DNA of 40,996 bases from a virus. The notes below the pieces were generated by a model. The model was given only the letters and a program-made list of their open reading frames with translations. It was not told the origin of the DNA and did no database searches. Made by a program: the position numbers and the translations under genes. The first letter of the stretch is position 1. Each line of letters starts with the position of its first letter. The DNA lies in IMG/VR virus record IMGVR_UViG_3300009158_000087, positions 1-40,996 of that record; one strand, written 5' to 3'. This document shows positions 28,421 to 35,265 of this stretch, in pieces.

Positions 28421-28463
28421 ATTTACACCTCAAATTAAAGCAGATTATAGAATAATAGTAGTG

Positions 28464-28742
28464 TTAAATTAACTTTAGTGCAATTTCACCAGATTTCTGA
28501 GACGCTTGATATACTGCTCCTGCTTGACTTGAGCTAACTTGTATGGTCATAACGCCAGATGAAGTATAATCTATTGACATTACAGCAATCGTTGTAGCAT
28601 TAGAGTAGTCTTCTGCAGAAATTTCAATTACATTAACATTTCCTATGATTATCGGGTTAGATATACCTTGTATATTAATTATTAATGAACCATAATAACT
28701 AAGCCCAGATTGGTTATAGGCTATAGCATCATTGTACCTCAT
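28464..28742 (-). CDS. Small beta-rich structural protein (92 aa)
   Basis: A 92-residue protein starting MRYNDAIAYNQSGLSYYGSL. It consists mostly of alternating hydrophobic strands (LIINIQGISNPIIIGNVNVI, TTIAVMSIDYTSSGVMTIQV) and ends in EIALKLI. There are no Cys residues, no membrane helix and no catalytic motif. It is the first gene after a TATAAATA octamer lying 28 bases before its ATG, with GCGAGGG as the ribosome site. It therefore probably opens a late unit covering the neck and sheath-like genes. A small decoration or neck protein is likely; the family is not recognised. Confidence 0.68.
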   Translation of the reverse strand: MRYNDAIAYNQSGLSYYGSLIINIQGISNPIIIGNVNVIEISAEDYSNATTIAVMSIDYTSSGVMTIQVSSSQAGAVYQASQKSGEIALKLI

Positions 28743-28769
28743 GTAACCCTCGCTTTAAATACAAATCCA

Positions 28770-28777
28770 TATTTATA
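28770..28777 (-). promoter_or_regulatory. T4-type late promoter octamer before the neck genes
   Basis: In the 52-nt gap between the cassette's last gene and the 92-residue gene, the minus strand reads TATAAATA, 28 bases before the ATG. The gap thus marks a transcription boundary between the halogenase cassette and the tail genes. It is the best placed of the octamers because it lies fully outside coding sequence. Confidence 0.6.
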
Positions 28778-28794
28778 GTAACATGTTTATATTT

Positions 28795-29076
28795 TTAAAA
28801 CCACCAAAAGTGCTTAACAATTGACAAACTGGCTAGAATTGTCCAAGCAACATTAAAAAGGATAATTGTAGGCAAGGTCTTGCGGGTTGATGTCCAGATA
28901 AGGCTTACGCTTGACATAATGGCAAAAATATATAGCCACCACCATTGTTTATCAAGAAGAAGACCTGGGAAGATAATTGCAATTTTTGTAGCAAAGCCCC
29001 AAGCCTCAACTGTATTAACACTATTCCAGTATTGTTTAGAAGACATCGTTTTTATAGCATTGAAGATCTTATTCAT
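28795..29076 (-). CDS. Tryptophan-rich small membrane protein (93 aa)
   Basis: A 93-residue protein with about three hydrophobic segments: around residues 26-41 (WGFATKIAIIFPGLLL), 45-63 (WWWLYIFAIMSSVSLIW) and 70-87 (TIILFNVAWTILASLSIV). It contains nine Trp residues, including WWW and a terminal WWF, close to ten percent of the protein. Its ATG overlaps the stop of the 58-residue gene (ATGA), so translation is coupled, and it is the last gene of the halogenase cassette. The size and segments would also suit a holin, but the position and Trp content make this only one option. No signal-peptide cleavage site or enzyme motif is visible. Function is unknown. Confidence 0.72.
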   Translation of the reverse strand: MNKIFNAIKTMSSKQYWNSVNTVEAWGFATKIAIIFPGLLLDKQWWWLYIFAIMSSVSLIWTSTRKTLPTIILFNVAWTILASLSIVKHFWWF

Positions 29077-29249
29077 TGTTCACGTTTCTTTTGTTTATTT
29101 TTAGATATTACTTCATTTTGTTTGTTAATATCCCTTATAAAAGTAAGAGCTTCACTGGCCCTCCATTGAGCATACTGTTGTTCAATTGTAGTGACAATTT
29201 TTTCAGGTTCTGCATTATGCTCAGAAGGTGTTAAATGTAGATTTTGCAT
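29073..29249 (-). CDS. Small charged protein, 58 aa
   Basis: A short gene read by hand. It starts with ATG at 29247-29249, three bases after the stop of the 230-residue gene, and ends in a TGA overlapping the next ATG (29073-29076). The protein begins MQNLHLTPSEHNAEPEKI, has a probable helix (TTIEQQYAQWRASEALTFI) and ends in a very basic tail (SKNKQKKREQ). There are no Cys residues and no membrane segment. The exact fit between two genes, leaving no spare bases, supports a real coding sequence. It may be a partner of the membrane protein that follows; the function is unknown. Confidence 0.65.
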   Translation of the reverse strand: MQNLHLTPSEHNAEPEKIVTTIEQQYAQWRASEALTFIRDINKQNEVISKNKQKKREQ

Positions 29250-29252
29250 TGT

Positions 29253-29945
29253 TTATTCTAAAACTTTATCAATTTGTTGTTCAAATGTCAACTCGGGGTA
29301 CTTTTGACATGTATGAACAATCCACTGCTTAAACTGTTGTGACATTGCTGGATGTTCTGGAATGATCTTGTAGTCGTCATTACCCTTTAAAAACTTGGCA
29401 AGGTGCATGTCAGGCATGGCGTCAATCTCGTCTAAAATAACTTGAGGAACTTCAAGCGTATCAAATGCCATCTTTGAATAGATGGCCATGGGATGATCGC
29501 TATTAAATGGCTCTTCGACCATGAACGACCATTCTCTCATAATTTTAAAACATTGGTAAATTGATCTTGCTAACCACATTGACATTGGGGTAGGATTTTT
29601 TTGTAGATCTGGAATAAGTGTACTGCCATCTGCATCGGTCTGTTTCATTTGCAGGTAGTCAATAAAGAAGTTAGGTACGTGAGAAATCACATGACCCCAC
29701 TTGTCAATTGAAGTGGTTTGAACTGAAAAATCTTCGTCATAGTCTGACTTCAATCCAGTTTCCCACGAGTCTTTTTCGTAAGGTGTACCTACTGCTACTC
29801 CTATGCCGCCATAAGAAAGGTTTTCGCATCTTCCGCCTCTATTGGCGTTCTTTCCCTCTTCAATAAAAATACACTTTTGGATAAAGAATACTCCCAGCTC
29901 TAATGGTCCGGCCTCTAATAGAAGTCTGTGTTCATCTATAACCAT
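29253..29945 (-). CDS. Halogenase-cassette protein, unknown function (230 aa)
   Basis: A 230-residue soluble protein starting MVIDEHRLLLEAGPLELGVF. A conserved-looking N-terminal part has GRCENLSYGGIGVAVG and DEDFSVQTTSIDKWGHVISH. The middle is helical (MSMWLARSIYQCFKIMREWS) and the C-terminus is acidic and helical (MPDMHLAKFLKGNDDY, LTFEQQIDKVLE). There are two Cys residues outside any pair motif and no clear nucleotide or metal site. It sits 2 nt after the 81-residue paralogue gene and 3 nt before the 58-residue gene, so it belongs to the cassette operon. A link to the modification chemistry is plausible from context only. Confidence 0.72.
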   Translation of the reverse strand: MVIDEHRLLLEAGPLELGVFFIQKCIFIEEGKNANRGGRCENLSYGGIGVAVGTPYEKDSWETGLKSDYDEDFSVQTTSIDKWGHVISHVPNFFIDYLQMKQTDADGSTLIPDLQKNPTPMSMWLARSIYQCFKIMREWSFMVEEPFNSDHPMAIYSKMAFDTLEVPQVILDEIDAMPDMHLAKFLKGNDDYKIIPEHPAMSQQFKQWIVHTCQKYPELTFEQQIDKVLE

Positions 29946-29947
29946 GA

Positions 29948-30193
29948 TTATTCCTCACTGTTTAGTTGTTCTATTTTTTTTTCAATTGCAACCATTTTTT
30001 CACAATGGCTTTTTAAAAAAAGATTATTTTCATTAAATTGTATACCAATTAAATTTTTTTCTGAATAATTTTTGTAATCAAATGTTTCTGGATCAAAACC
30101 AGCAAGTAAACAGTATTTGTATAGCTCTATTGATATTGATTGTTTTACTTGTGATAAAAAATTAATCTTATCTTGAGGATTTTGAGTTGTCAT
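29948..30193 (-). CDS. Small cassette protein, paralogue of the 76-aa protein at 33459-33689
   Basis: An 81-residue helical protein starting MTTQNPQDKINFLSQVKQSI. Residues about 12-43 match the 76-residue protein that opens the cassette: a helix with VK-x-S, then YKYCLLAGFDPETFDYKNY here against YRLCAILGIDSDTFDPEDY there. Both share Tyr, Cys, Gly, Asp and the TFD-x-x-x-Y turn, and both have a second helix with a Cys near the C-terminus (HCEKMVAIEKKIEQL here). A short two-helix protein of this kind could be an adaptor or substrate-presenting protein. It lies 5 nt before the 261-residue gene in genome order and is probably co-translated with it. Confidence 0.75.
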   Translation of the reverse strand: MTTQNPQDKINFLSQVKQSISIELYKYCLLAGFDPETFDYKNYSEKNLIGIQFNENNLFLKSHCEKMVAIEKKIEQLNSEE

Positions 30194-30198
30194 ATTGT

Positions 30199-30984
30199 TT
30201 ATTTTCTTCTAAAATAACTTTTCTTTTTTATACTGTTTGATTCTAGTTCCGCATCAAAATCTTTTGTTGCTCTTCTATATGCAGCAGAGGTAGAACCTAT
30301 TGGGAATAAAGAACCATTTCCATATCCTCTTGCGTGATACATCTTATACATTGAATCATCTTCAAATGTAATTTTTGAAATATCTTCACTTCTTTTAAAT
30401 GGAATTAGATGCATTAAGGGTGTTCCGTATTCAATCTTAAATGATGAATTACCAGTAATATTTAACACACAATTTAAGTTGTGATAAAAATCAGTATTTA
30501 CGACAGCTGGTATCACATGAAAGTTTTTATTTGGCTCATACATAACTGGAAGAACTAAAGTTGACCAACCTGGCGCTGTTCTAAATAGCCATGGATTAAC
30601 TATCTTTGGATAATAGCCGTCCTGAACATCTCTTACTTCTGACATTGGACATTTGCCGGTAGACTCAAACGGAAAAGGTTCATTTGTAAATTGAAATTGA
30701 GAAAATGGAATATTCTCCATCATAAGATTCCATTTAGAATCTGAATCAGGACTTGGCTCTAAATAAATATTTGTCCATGCAGGAACTGTGACCCCAATTG
30801 ATAAATAGTCCATTACACCAGCACAGCGTCTAACTGATTTGCCTTTTGGTATGAGTCTAAACCATTTCGGAAGAGAAGCTGGATTATTTACAATAGGCGG
30901 CATTTCTAACAGTCTATTATCGTGTGGAGTTATAATTATTTCTCCCGGTTTTGGCTTCTTAGTTTGCCCGTAATGCTTATGCAT
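30199..30984 (-). CDS. DUF6065-like protein of the halogenase cassette (261 aa)
   Basis: A 261-residue protein starting MHKHYGQTKKPKPGEIIITP. Ordered landmarks are LPKWFRLIPKGKSVRRCAGV, VMDYLSIGVTVPAWTNIYL, a segment with IVNPWLFRTAPGWSTLVLPV, FHVIPAVVNTDFYHNLNCVL, and YGTPLMHLIPFKRSEDI. From memory this order (a PxWF-type start, a PWLxxTPPGYS-like centre, a VDTD-F/Y step, then a GTP..HLIPFKR end) is that of DUF6065-type proteins, often near flavin halogenase genes and of unknown role; I could not check it. The fold looks like a cupin-type beta sandwich, but no metal triad is evident. It starts within the last 8 bases of the halogenase gene, so the two are coupled. Confidence 0.72.
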   Translation of the reverse strand: MHKHYGQTKKPKPGEIIITPHDNRLLEMPPIVNNPASLPKWFRLIPKGKSVRRCAGVMDYLSIGVTVPAWTNIYLEPSPDSDSKWNLMMENIPFSQFQFTNEPFPFESTGKCPMSEVRDVQDGYYPKIVNPWLFRTAPGWSTLVLPVMYEPNKNFHVIPAVVNTDFYHNLNCVLNITGNSSFKIEYGTPLMHLIPFKRSEDISKITFEDDSMYKMYHARGYGNGSLFPIGSTSAAYRRATKDFDAELESNSIKKKSYFRRK

Positions 30985-32473
30985 AATTCTCTATCTCTCT
31001 TAATGCCTCAGCATGATCTACAAGTTCGTGGTTATGTCTATTTGAATTAGTCTGACTCATTGAGTTCTTTACTATGCCATGCAAGTTCAATCTTCGCAAA
31101 GAAAGGCCAGCACTATTTCTATTTAATACATTTTGACCCTGTGCTACGTGAATAAAATGAGCGGAAGCAAATAACTGCCCACTATTTGTTGGTATGTCAT
31201 TTCTGTTTGGAGGACGCTCTGACCATAAGTCAAGCAAGTTTTGCAGACCTTCTGGAATTGGCATGTTTGCCATTTCTCTCCAGAATGGAGTATCTCTTCT
31301 ATCAGAAATGTAATGAAGTCTAACCATATCAAGTATGTTAAGCATCATTGCTTCCATGTCTGCATTGTATTTTTTGTGCATTGCGGTTGATTCTGGAGTG
31401 TATGCTGCAAGAGATGGTATTAGCCATCTCATCTGCTGGATTGTTGATCCTATACTAGATGCCTCTAATGGCTCAACAAAACTTGAAGAAAGGCCAACTG
31501 CGCAACAGTTTTTAACCCAAGATTTTTTTAAATACCCTGCGTCAAATCTTATTATTCTATGATTAGGTATTTTTGCACCAATCATTTTTTCTGCTTCTTC
31601 TACAGCTTCTTCTTCAGATAAGAACTTAGAGCTAAATACGTATCCGTTACCTCTTCTGCTTTGCGTTGGAATCTCCCACATCCAACCAGACGATGCTGCT
31701 CTAGCTCTTGTGTATGGTCTTATTTCTCCATTTGGATCAGACTGTGTTGGAAAAGCTATTGCTGAATCGCATAGCAAATAATCCTTAAAAGAAACCCATT
31801 CGGTATTCTGTAGTGAATTCATCAAAACTCTGGAGAATCCTGAAGCATCAATCCAAAAGTCTGATTGTATTTCATTTCCATCTTGTGTTTTTACTGATGT
31901 AATATTTCCATTTTTTTCATCTAAATTTACATCTTTTACTTCTGCGTCAATTATCTTAATCATTCTTTCAAAACAAAGTTGAGAAAAATACTGATTTAAT
32001 TTAAACGTATCAAAATGAAATTGATTTGTATTTTCGTGAAGACCTAGTCTTCTAATTTTATTACTGTGTAATCCAACAGATGCTGTTTGATGAGTTAATA
32101 GTTTTCCCTTTTCTATAAAACCCATATATGTTGGATAGGATGAGAACGACCAAAGTTGATCTTCTCCATTGATGCTATGGAAATAATCTGGAATCTCAGT
32201 ATTCCAATTTTCAAACCTTATACCATACTTGTGAGTTGCCTCAGTTGATATTAATAGTTCATCGGTTGGGATGTCACAGATTTTCATAAACTCTCGCCAA
32301 TGCTCTGTGCTTCCTTCTCCAACGCCAATTATGCCTATTTTTGAAGAAGATAAAATTGTTATTTCACAATTTGGAAAAGCTCTTTTTAACATTAGGGCTG
32401 ATATAAATCCAGCTGTACCAGAACCAATTATAGTTATTTTAAAATTTTCGTTTTGAGTCATCATAAATACCAT
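30977..32473 (-). CDS. Flavin-dependent halogenase (tryptophan halogenase family, 498 aa)
   Basis: An FAD-binding GSGTAG loop lies at residues 17-22. IGVGEGSTEHWREF follows, and THKYGIRFENW (80-90) places Lys82 at the position of the catalytic lysine K79 of PrnA (which reads FKAAxKF). The family motif GWMWEIP is at 263-269. FVEPLEASSI (332-341) holds the glutamate region, and 498 residues is a normal length. Such enzymes use FADH2 from a separate reductase, O2 and halide to make HOX, which the lysine guides to an electron-rich substrate. Viral members exist (VirX1 of cyanophage Syn10 is reported as an iodinase). No reductase gene is seen here. A second ATG at 32464 overlaps the oxygenase stop (ATGA) and may be the true start, three residues inside the coordinates given. 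Confidence 0.92.
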   Translation of the reverse strand: MVFMMTQNENFKITIIGSGTAGFISALMLKRAFPNCEITILSSSKIGIIGVGEGSTEHWREFMKICDIPTDELLISTEATHKYGIRFENWNTEIPDYFHSINGEDQLWSFSSYPTYMGFIEKGKLLTHQTASVGLHSNKIRRLGLHENTNQFHFDTFKLNQYFSQLCFERMIKIIDAEVKDVNLDEKNGNITSVKTQDGNEIQSDFWIDASGFSRVLMNSLQNTEWVSFKDYLLCDSAIAFPTQSDPNGEIRPYTRARAASSGWMWEIPTQSRRGNGYVFSSKFLSEEEAVEEAEKMIGAKIPNHRIIRFDAGYLKKSWVKNCCAVGLSSSFVEPLEASSIGSTIQQMRWLIPSLAAYTPESTAMHKKYNADMEAMMLNILDMVRLHYISDRRDTPFWREMANMPIPEGLQNLLDLWSERPPNRNDIPTNSGQLFASAHFIHVAQGQNVLNRNSAGLSLRRLNLHGIVKNSMSQTNSNRHNHELVDHAEALREIENYA

Positions 32474-33066
32474 GTTACCAGAGAATACTTAGTTCCGTCA
32501 ACAACTGGTCTTGCTATATGTAAGTACGGATAGTTGGAAGGAAAAAAGATAACACTTCCTTCATTCAACTTTATGCTTAAATCAAAATATGGAAACTCTA
32601 ACTGTCCTCCAGTAGAATCATTCTTTAAGCAAGCTACCATTGAGAATACTCTAATAATGTTTGATTTAGTATCTGAATCGCTATGTGCTCTATATTGAGC
32701 GCCATTTAAATACTTAAGAACGCTCATCGGCTCATGAATAAAAGAATTAATATTAAATTCTAAACCATAGTCTTTTACACATTCATCTATTTTTTGATAA
32801 ATAGAATCTTTAAAAAGTGGATATAATCTGTGGGTGTTTTTAGGGTCCATGATAAGAGAAATATCACAAGATATAGAGCTTCTGTATTCAGAATAGTTAC
32901 CAGAACCAGTAAGGGAAGCGTCCCAATAAACGGCTCCTTCTGGAGCACTGCATTCTTTTTCTAACTCTTCTATAAACTTATCTGCATTAAAGATATTTTC
33001 ATATAACACAATTCCAGGTGCTAAAGATGTTATTATTTTTTCAGTTGACAACTTCAATCTCTCCAC
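32461..33066 (-). CDS. 2-oxoglutarate/Fe(II)-dependent oxygenase (prolyl hydroxylase-like, 201 aa)
   Basis: A 201-residue protein with the double-stranded beta-helix signature. His128-x-Asp130 lies in YRAHSDSD, and the second histidine His183 in YLHIARPV. Lys193 in GTKYSLVTWY sits where Arg/Lys binds 2-oxoglutarate. The upstream strand VLKYLNGAQY and the glycine/aromatic strand GSVIFFPSNYPYLHI fit the P4H-type family. It would hydroxylate a protein or small molecule in the cytoplasm, coupled to decarboxylation of 2-oxoglutarate. The start is uncertain: GTG at 33066 is the longest choice, while TTG at 33051 has GGAGAG seven bases upstream. Its stop overlaps a halogenase ATG (ATGATGA), so the two are translated together. 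The product may act on the same substrate as the halogenase. Confidence 0.85.
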   Translation of the reverse strand: MERLKLSTEKIITSLAPGIVLYENIFNADKFIEELEKECSAPEGAVYWDASLTGSGNYSEYRSSISCDISLIMDPKNTHRLYPLFKDSIYQKIDECVKDYGLEFNINSFIHEPMSVLKYLNGAQYRAHSDSDTKSNIIRVFSMVACLKNDSTGGQLEFPYFDLSIKLNEGSVIFFPSNYPYLHIARPVVDGTKYSLVTWYL

Positions 33067-33457
33067 TGTCTAATATGTTGTTGTCTTTTATAATTTTAAT
33101 AGTCCAATTTCCATTTTTAGGAAATCTAATTATATATCTAACAAAGTGTTGTTCCATAAAAGACATTTTTGCTTTAATGTTTAAATCATCTATTGAAGCC
33201 CAGCACTCTACCTGTGGATCTAAGTTTATCCAATCATTTTCATAACCTACTGGACAAGCAAACATCTTTCTTACTTTTTTGGGAAAACCCAAGAATCTTT
33301 CTTTTGGAATAAAAATAACCTGAACAATATTTCTATCAAAATTTAAAGATTTAGTATGTTCGTTTTCACCATAAAGTATTGGAAGACCGGTTTGAACGGC
33401 AATAGATTCTGCTTCTTTTTTATATTCTTCAGAAGGAGAATATACAATTCTATTCAC
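33041..33457 (-). CDS. Cassette protein of unknown function (138 aa)
   Basis: A 138-residue protein that begins with GTG (MNRIVYSPSEEYKKEAESIA); the frame fits the stop of the preceding gene, and a GAGG site is present. The N-terminus has a helix, then VQVIFIPKERFLG and a segment with CPVGYENDWINLD. The C-terminal part looks like a small beta sandwich (HFVRYIIRFPKNGNWTIKII, ending LDSGEIEVVN). There are two Cys residues and no metal or nucleotide motif. It overlaps the oxygenase gene by up to 26 nt (or 11 nt if the TTG start is used), so the two are coupled. It may be an accessory protein of the oxygenase, but no family is recognised. Confidence 0.7.
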   Translation of the reverse strand: MNRIVYSPSEEYKKEAESIAVQTGLPILYGENEHTKSLNFDRNIVQVIFIPKERFLGFPKKVRKMFACPVGYENDWINLDPQVECWASIDDLNIKAKMSFMEQHFVRYIIRFPKNGNWTIKIIKDNNILDSGEIEVVN

Positions 33458-33458
33458 A

Positions 33459-33689
33459 TTAATCCTCTAATTTAGAAGCAACCGCCATATAAGCCTTGCA
33501 AGCTTGTTCTAACATGATTGTTTCATGTTGAACTACTGGAGATGGAGACACATAATCCTCTGGATCAAATGTATCAGAATCTATACCCAAGATAGCACAT
33601 AGTCTATATATATCTCTTGATTTTGAAGCTTTTACTTCTTCAAGAATTGCGTTTTTTTGTTCTTCTGTTAATGAATTTAAAAAAGACAT
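33459..33689 (-). CDS. Small cassette protein, paralogue of the 81-aa protein at 29948-30193
   Basis: A 76-residue helical protein starting MSFLNSLTEEQKNAILEEVK, then a helix-turn with YRLCAILGIDSDTFDPEDY. This matches YKYCLLAGFDPETFDYKNY of the 81-residue protein four genes further on. The C-terminal helix again carries one Cys (LEQACKAYMAVASKLED). A strong AGGAG lies before its ATG, and the gene opens the cassette right after the His-rich fibre. Two related copies bracketing the oxygenase, halogenase and DUF6065-like genes suggest a common partner or carrier role; this is inference. No metal-binding pair or helix-turn-helix is evident. Confidence 0.75.
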   Translation of the reverse strand: MSFLNSLTEEQKNAILEEVKASKSRDIYRLCAILGIDSDTFDPEDYVSPSPVVQHETIMLEQACKAYMAVASKLED

Positions 33690-33704
33690 TTTTTTTCTCC
33701 TATT

Positions 33705-35264
33705 TTATAAGTTTAGTATAACATATGAATATCCACTTGAGGCAGCATAGTTATCTGAATCTGCAGTGAGGCCTGATCTAACGTCTATAGTAATACCAAC
33801 TGGGAGAGAGGCATCTGTTACTATAATTGAACCACCGCCACCACCAGCTCCTCCACGCTTACCTGGGCTTCCGGTTACAGCTGGAGCTCCAGCACCTCCG
33901 TCGCCACCAGCTCCTCCGCTATATACACTGGGAGCAACGTGAGACCCAGCATTAGCTGGTACGTGTGTCCAGTTTTGGGTAGTATGAGAATTGGTGTGAC
34001 CTATATGAGGCTCATGATTGTGATGGGGTCCAGTTCCATGAATGTTTCCATGGTTATTACTTACGTGATAGTGACCAAAGTGACCTGGATGGGAATGCCC
34101 ATAAACATAATGGTTTTGATTTACATTGTCTCCATGGTGACCGCCGTCTGCATGTTGGTAATGGTGATTGTGTCCATACTGATGGCCTGGATGAGTATGT
34201 CCTGCGTGAGCGTGCGTGTGAATACCTTTGTAGCCAATATCATATGCGTAACTGTGAGAATGAAAGTTTCTTCCCACCAAAGCTATATGATGAATTGCGT
34301 AATCTCCATGGCCATGGTGGGGAATATGACCATGGTTATGAGTGTCATATGCTCCATGTGCTCCAGAATTTGCATTTGCATGAGATATTTGTGGAGCCTG
34401 GTGACCATCAACTAAGTCAGAACCAGAAGTTCCTCTTTGTGTAGTTGAAGCGTAAGCAGTTTTTGCCGGACCTGCTGAACCTCCAGTTCCTGCAGTTCCA
34501 GAAGATCCAGTAGCACCGCTGATTCCAATACTAATTACTTTTCCTGATCCTGTAATAGTTTTAGCTGCAATAAGGACAACACCGCCACCAGCTCCACCAG
34601 CTCCACCAGCTCCACCAGGGCCAACTGTTGCTCCCGTTTTTGTCCCTGGATATCCAGTGTTTCCTCTGCCTCCAGCTGCGTTTACAGTTGTAGCATTGGG
34701 GGCATACGTTCCGTTTGTGCCGGCTGCACCGCCGATTCCAGGCCAACTATTTGGTGCATATATTGGTGCGTTTGCTCCAGTGGTTCCAGTTGTACCTGCT
34801 GAGCCACCTTTTACTGAGATAAAAGATTGCGTAGATGGATCAGCCACTGAGCCAAATAATAAAAATTCTATATTTGTTCTATAGGTTTCTGGAAGCTGTG
34901 TAGCGCTTGAAGAAGATCCTCCGCCTCCTGCACCACCAACGGAATATGTTAACGATGTTGAGTTACTAGTTCCAGAATTAGTTCCATTTGATACGGTTCC
35001 AGATGGCTCACCTACTGTACTTCCGCTTAAAGTCCCTATACCTATTCCTCCATTTAGTGTTAGCGTATCTTGAACAAATATTCTAAAACCTGAAGTATTT
35101 AACATAACTCCTGAGTTAACAGTTAAGTTGCTATAATACATATCCCTTGTTAATGTAGTATTGCTAGCAATAGTAACAGTGCCATCAGTTCCTGTTCCAT
35201 AAACAGAATCATTACCAATTCTTTGTACTAATGTTTGTTTATTGTATCTTTCCAGGCCAGCCAT
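33705..35264 (-). CDS. Gly-rich tail fibre with large histidine-rich insert (519 aa)
   Basis: I chose the ATG at 35262-35264 rather than the upstream ATG at 35303. It follows the previous stop by one base (TGATATG), and its start MAGLERYNKQ matches MSGLVRYGAP of the preceding fibre. Residues 1-100 are a beta domain (VYGTGTDGTVTI, RDMYYSNLTVNSGVMLNTSG) shared with that fibre. Gly-rich linkers follow (GGAGGGGSSSS near 120, GGAGGAGGG near 220). Residues about 285-445 are extremely His-rich with many HxH pairs, then another Gly-rich part (GGAGGGGGSIIVTDAS) and a C-terminal strand shared with the paralogue. HxH pairs in the tip of T4 gp37 coordinate iron ions, so metal-stabilised trimer fibres are likely. 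It is probably a receptor-binding or adhesin-type tail protein. Confidence 0.75.
   Translation of the reverse strand: MAGLERYNKQTLVQRIGNDSVYGTGTDGTVTIASNTTLTRDMYYSNLTVNSGVMLNTSGFRIFVQDTLTLNGGIGIGTLSGSTVGEPSGTVSNGTNSGTSNSTSLTYSVGGAGGGGSSSSATQLPETYRTNIEFLLFGSVADPSTQSFISVKGGSAGTTGTTGANAPIYAPNSWPGIGGAAGTNGTYAPNATTVNAAGGRGNTGYPGTKTGATVGPGGAGGAGGAGGGVVLIAAKTITGSGKVISIGISGATGSSGTAGTGGSAGPAKTAYASTTQRGTSGSDLVDGHQAPQISHANANSGAHGAYDTHNHGHIPHHGHGDYAIHHIALVGRNFHSHSYAYDIGYKGIHTHAHAGHTHPGHQYGHNHHYQHADGGHHGDNVNQNHYVYGHSHPGHFGHYHVSNNHGNIHGTGPHHNHEPHIGHTNSHTTQNWTHVPANAGSHVAPSVYSGGAGGDGGAGAPAVTGSPGKRGGAGGGGGSIIVTDASLPVGITIDVRSGLTADSDNYAASSGYSYVILNL
33930..34411 (-). repeat. Histidine-rich insert coding region with HxH repeats
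   Basis: This part of the fibre gene encodes about 160 residues with roughly 40 histidines, arranged as irregular HxH and HxHxH units (HNHGH, HTHAHAGHTH, HGHYH) with Gly, Pro, Tyr, Asn and Thr between. The units are degenerate rather than exact repeats. No equivalent insert is present in the related 236-residue fibre, so it looks inserted between the shared N- and C-terminal parts. Confidence 0.75.
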
Positions 35265-35265
35265 A

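Noticed and set aside
33939-34415. Plus-strand frame of 158 codons, Met/Val/Ser-rich
   Set aside because: It is the antisense of histidine codons (CAT/CAC give ATG/GTG), which explains its strange composition.
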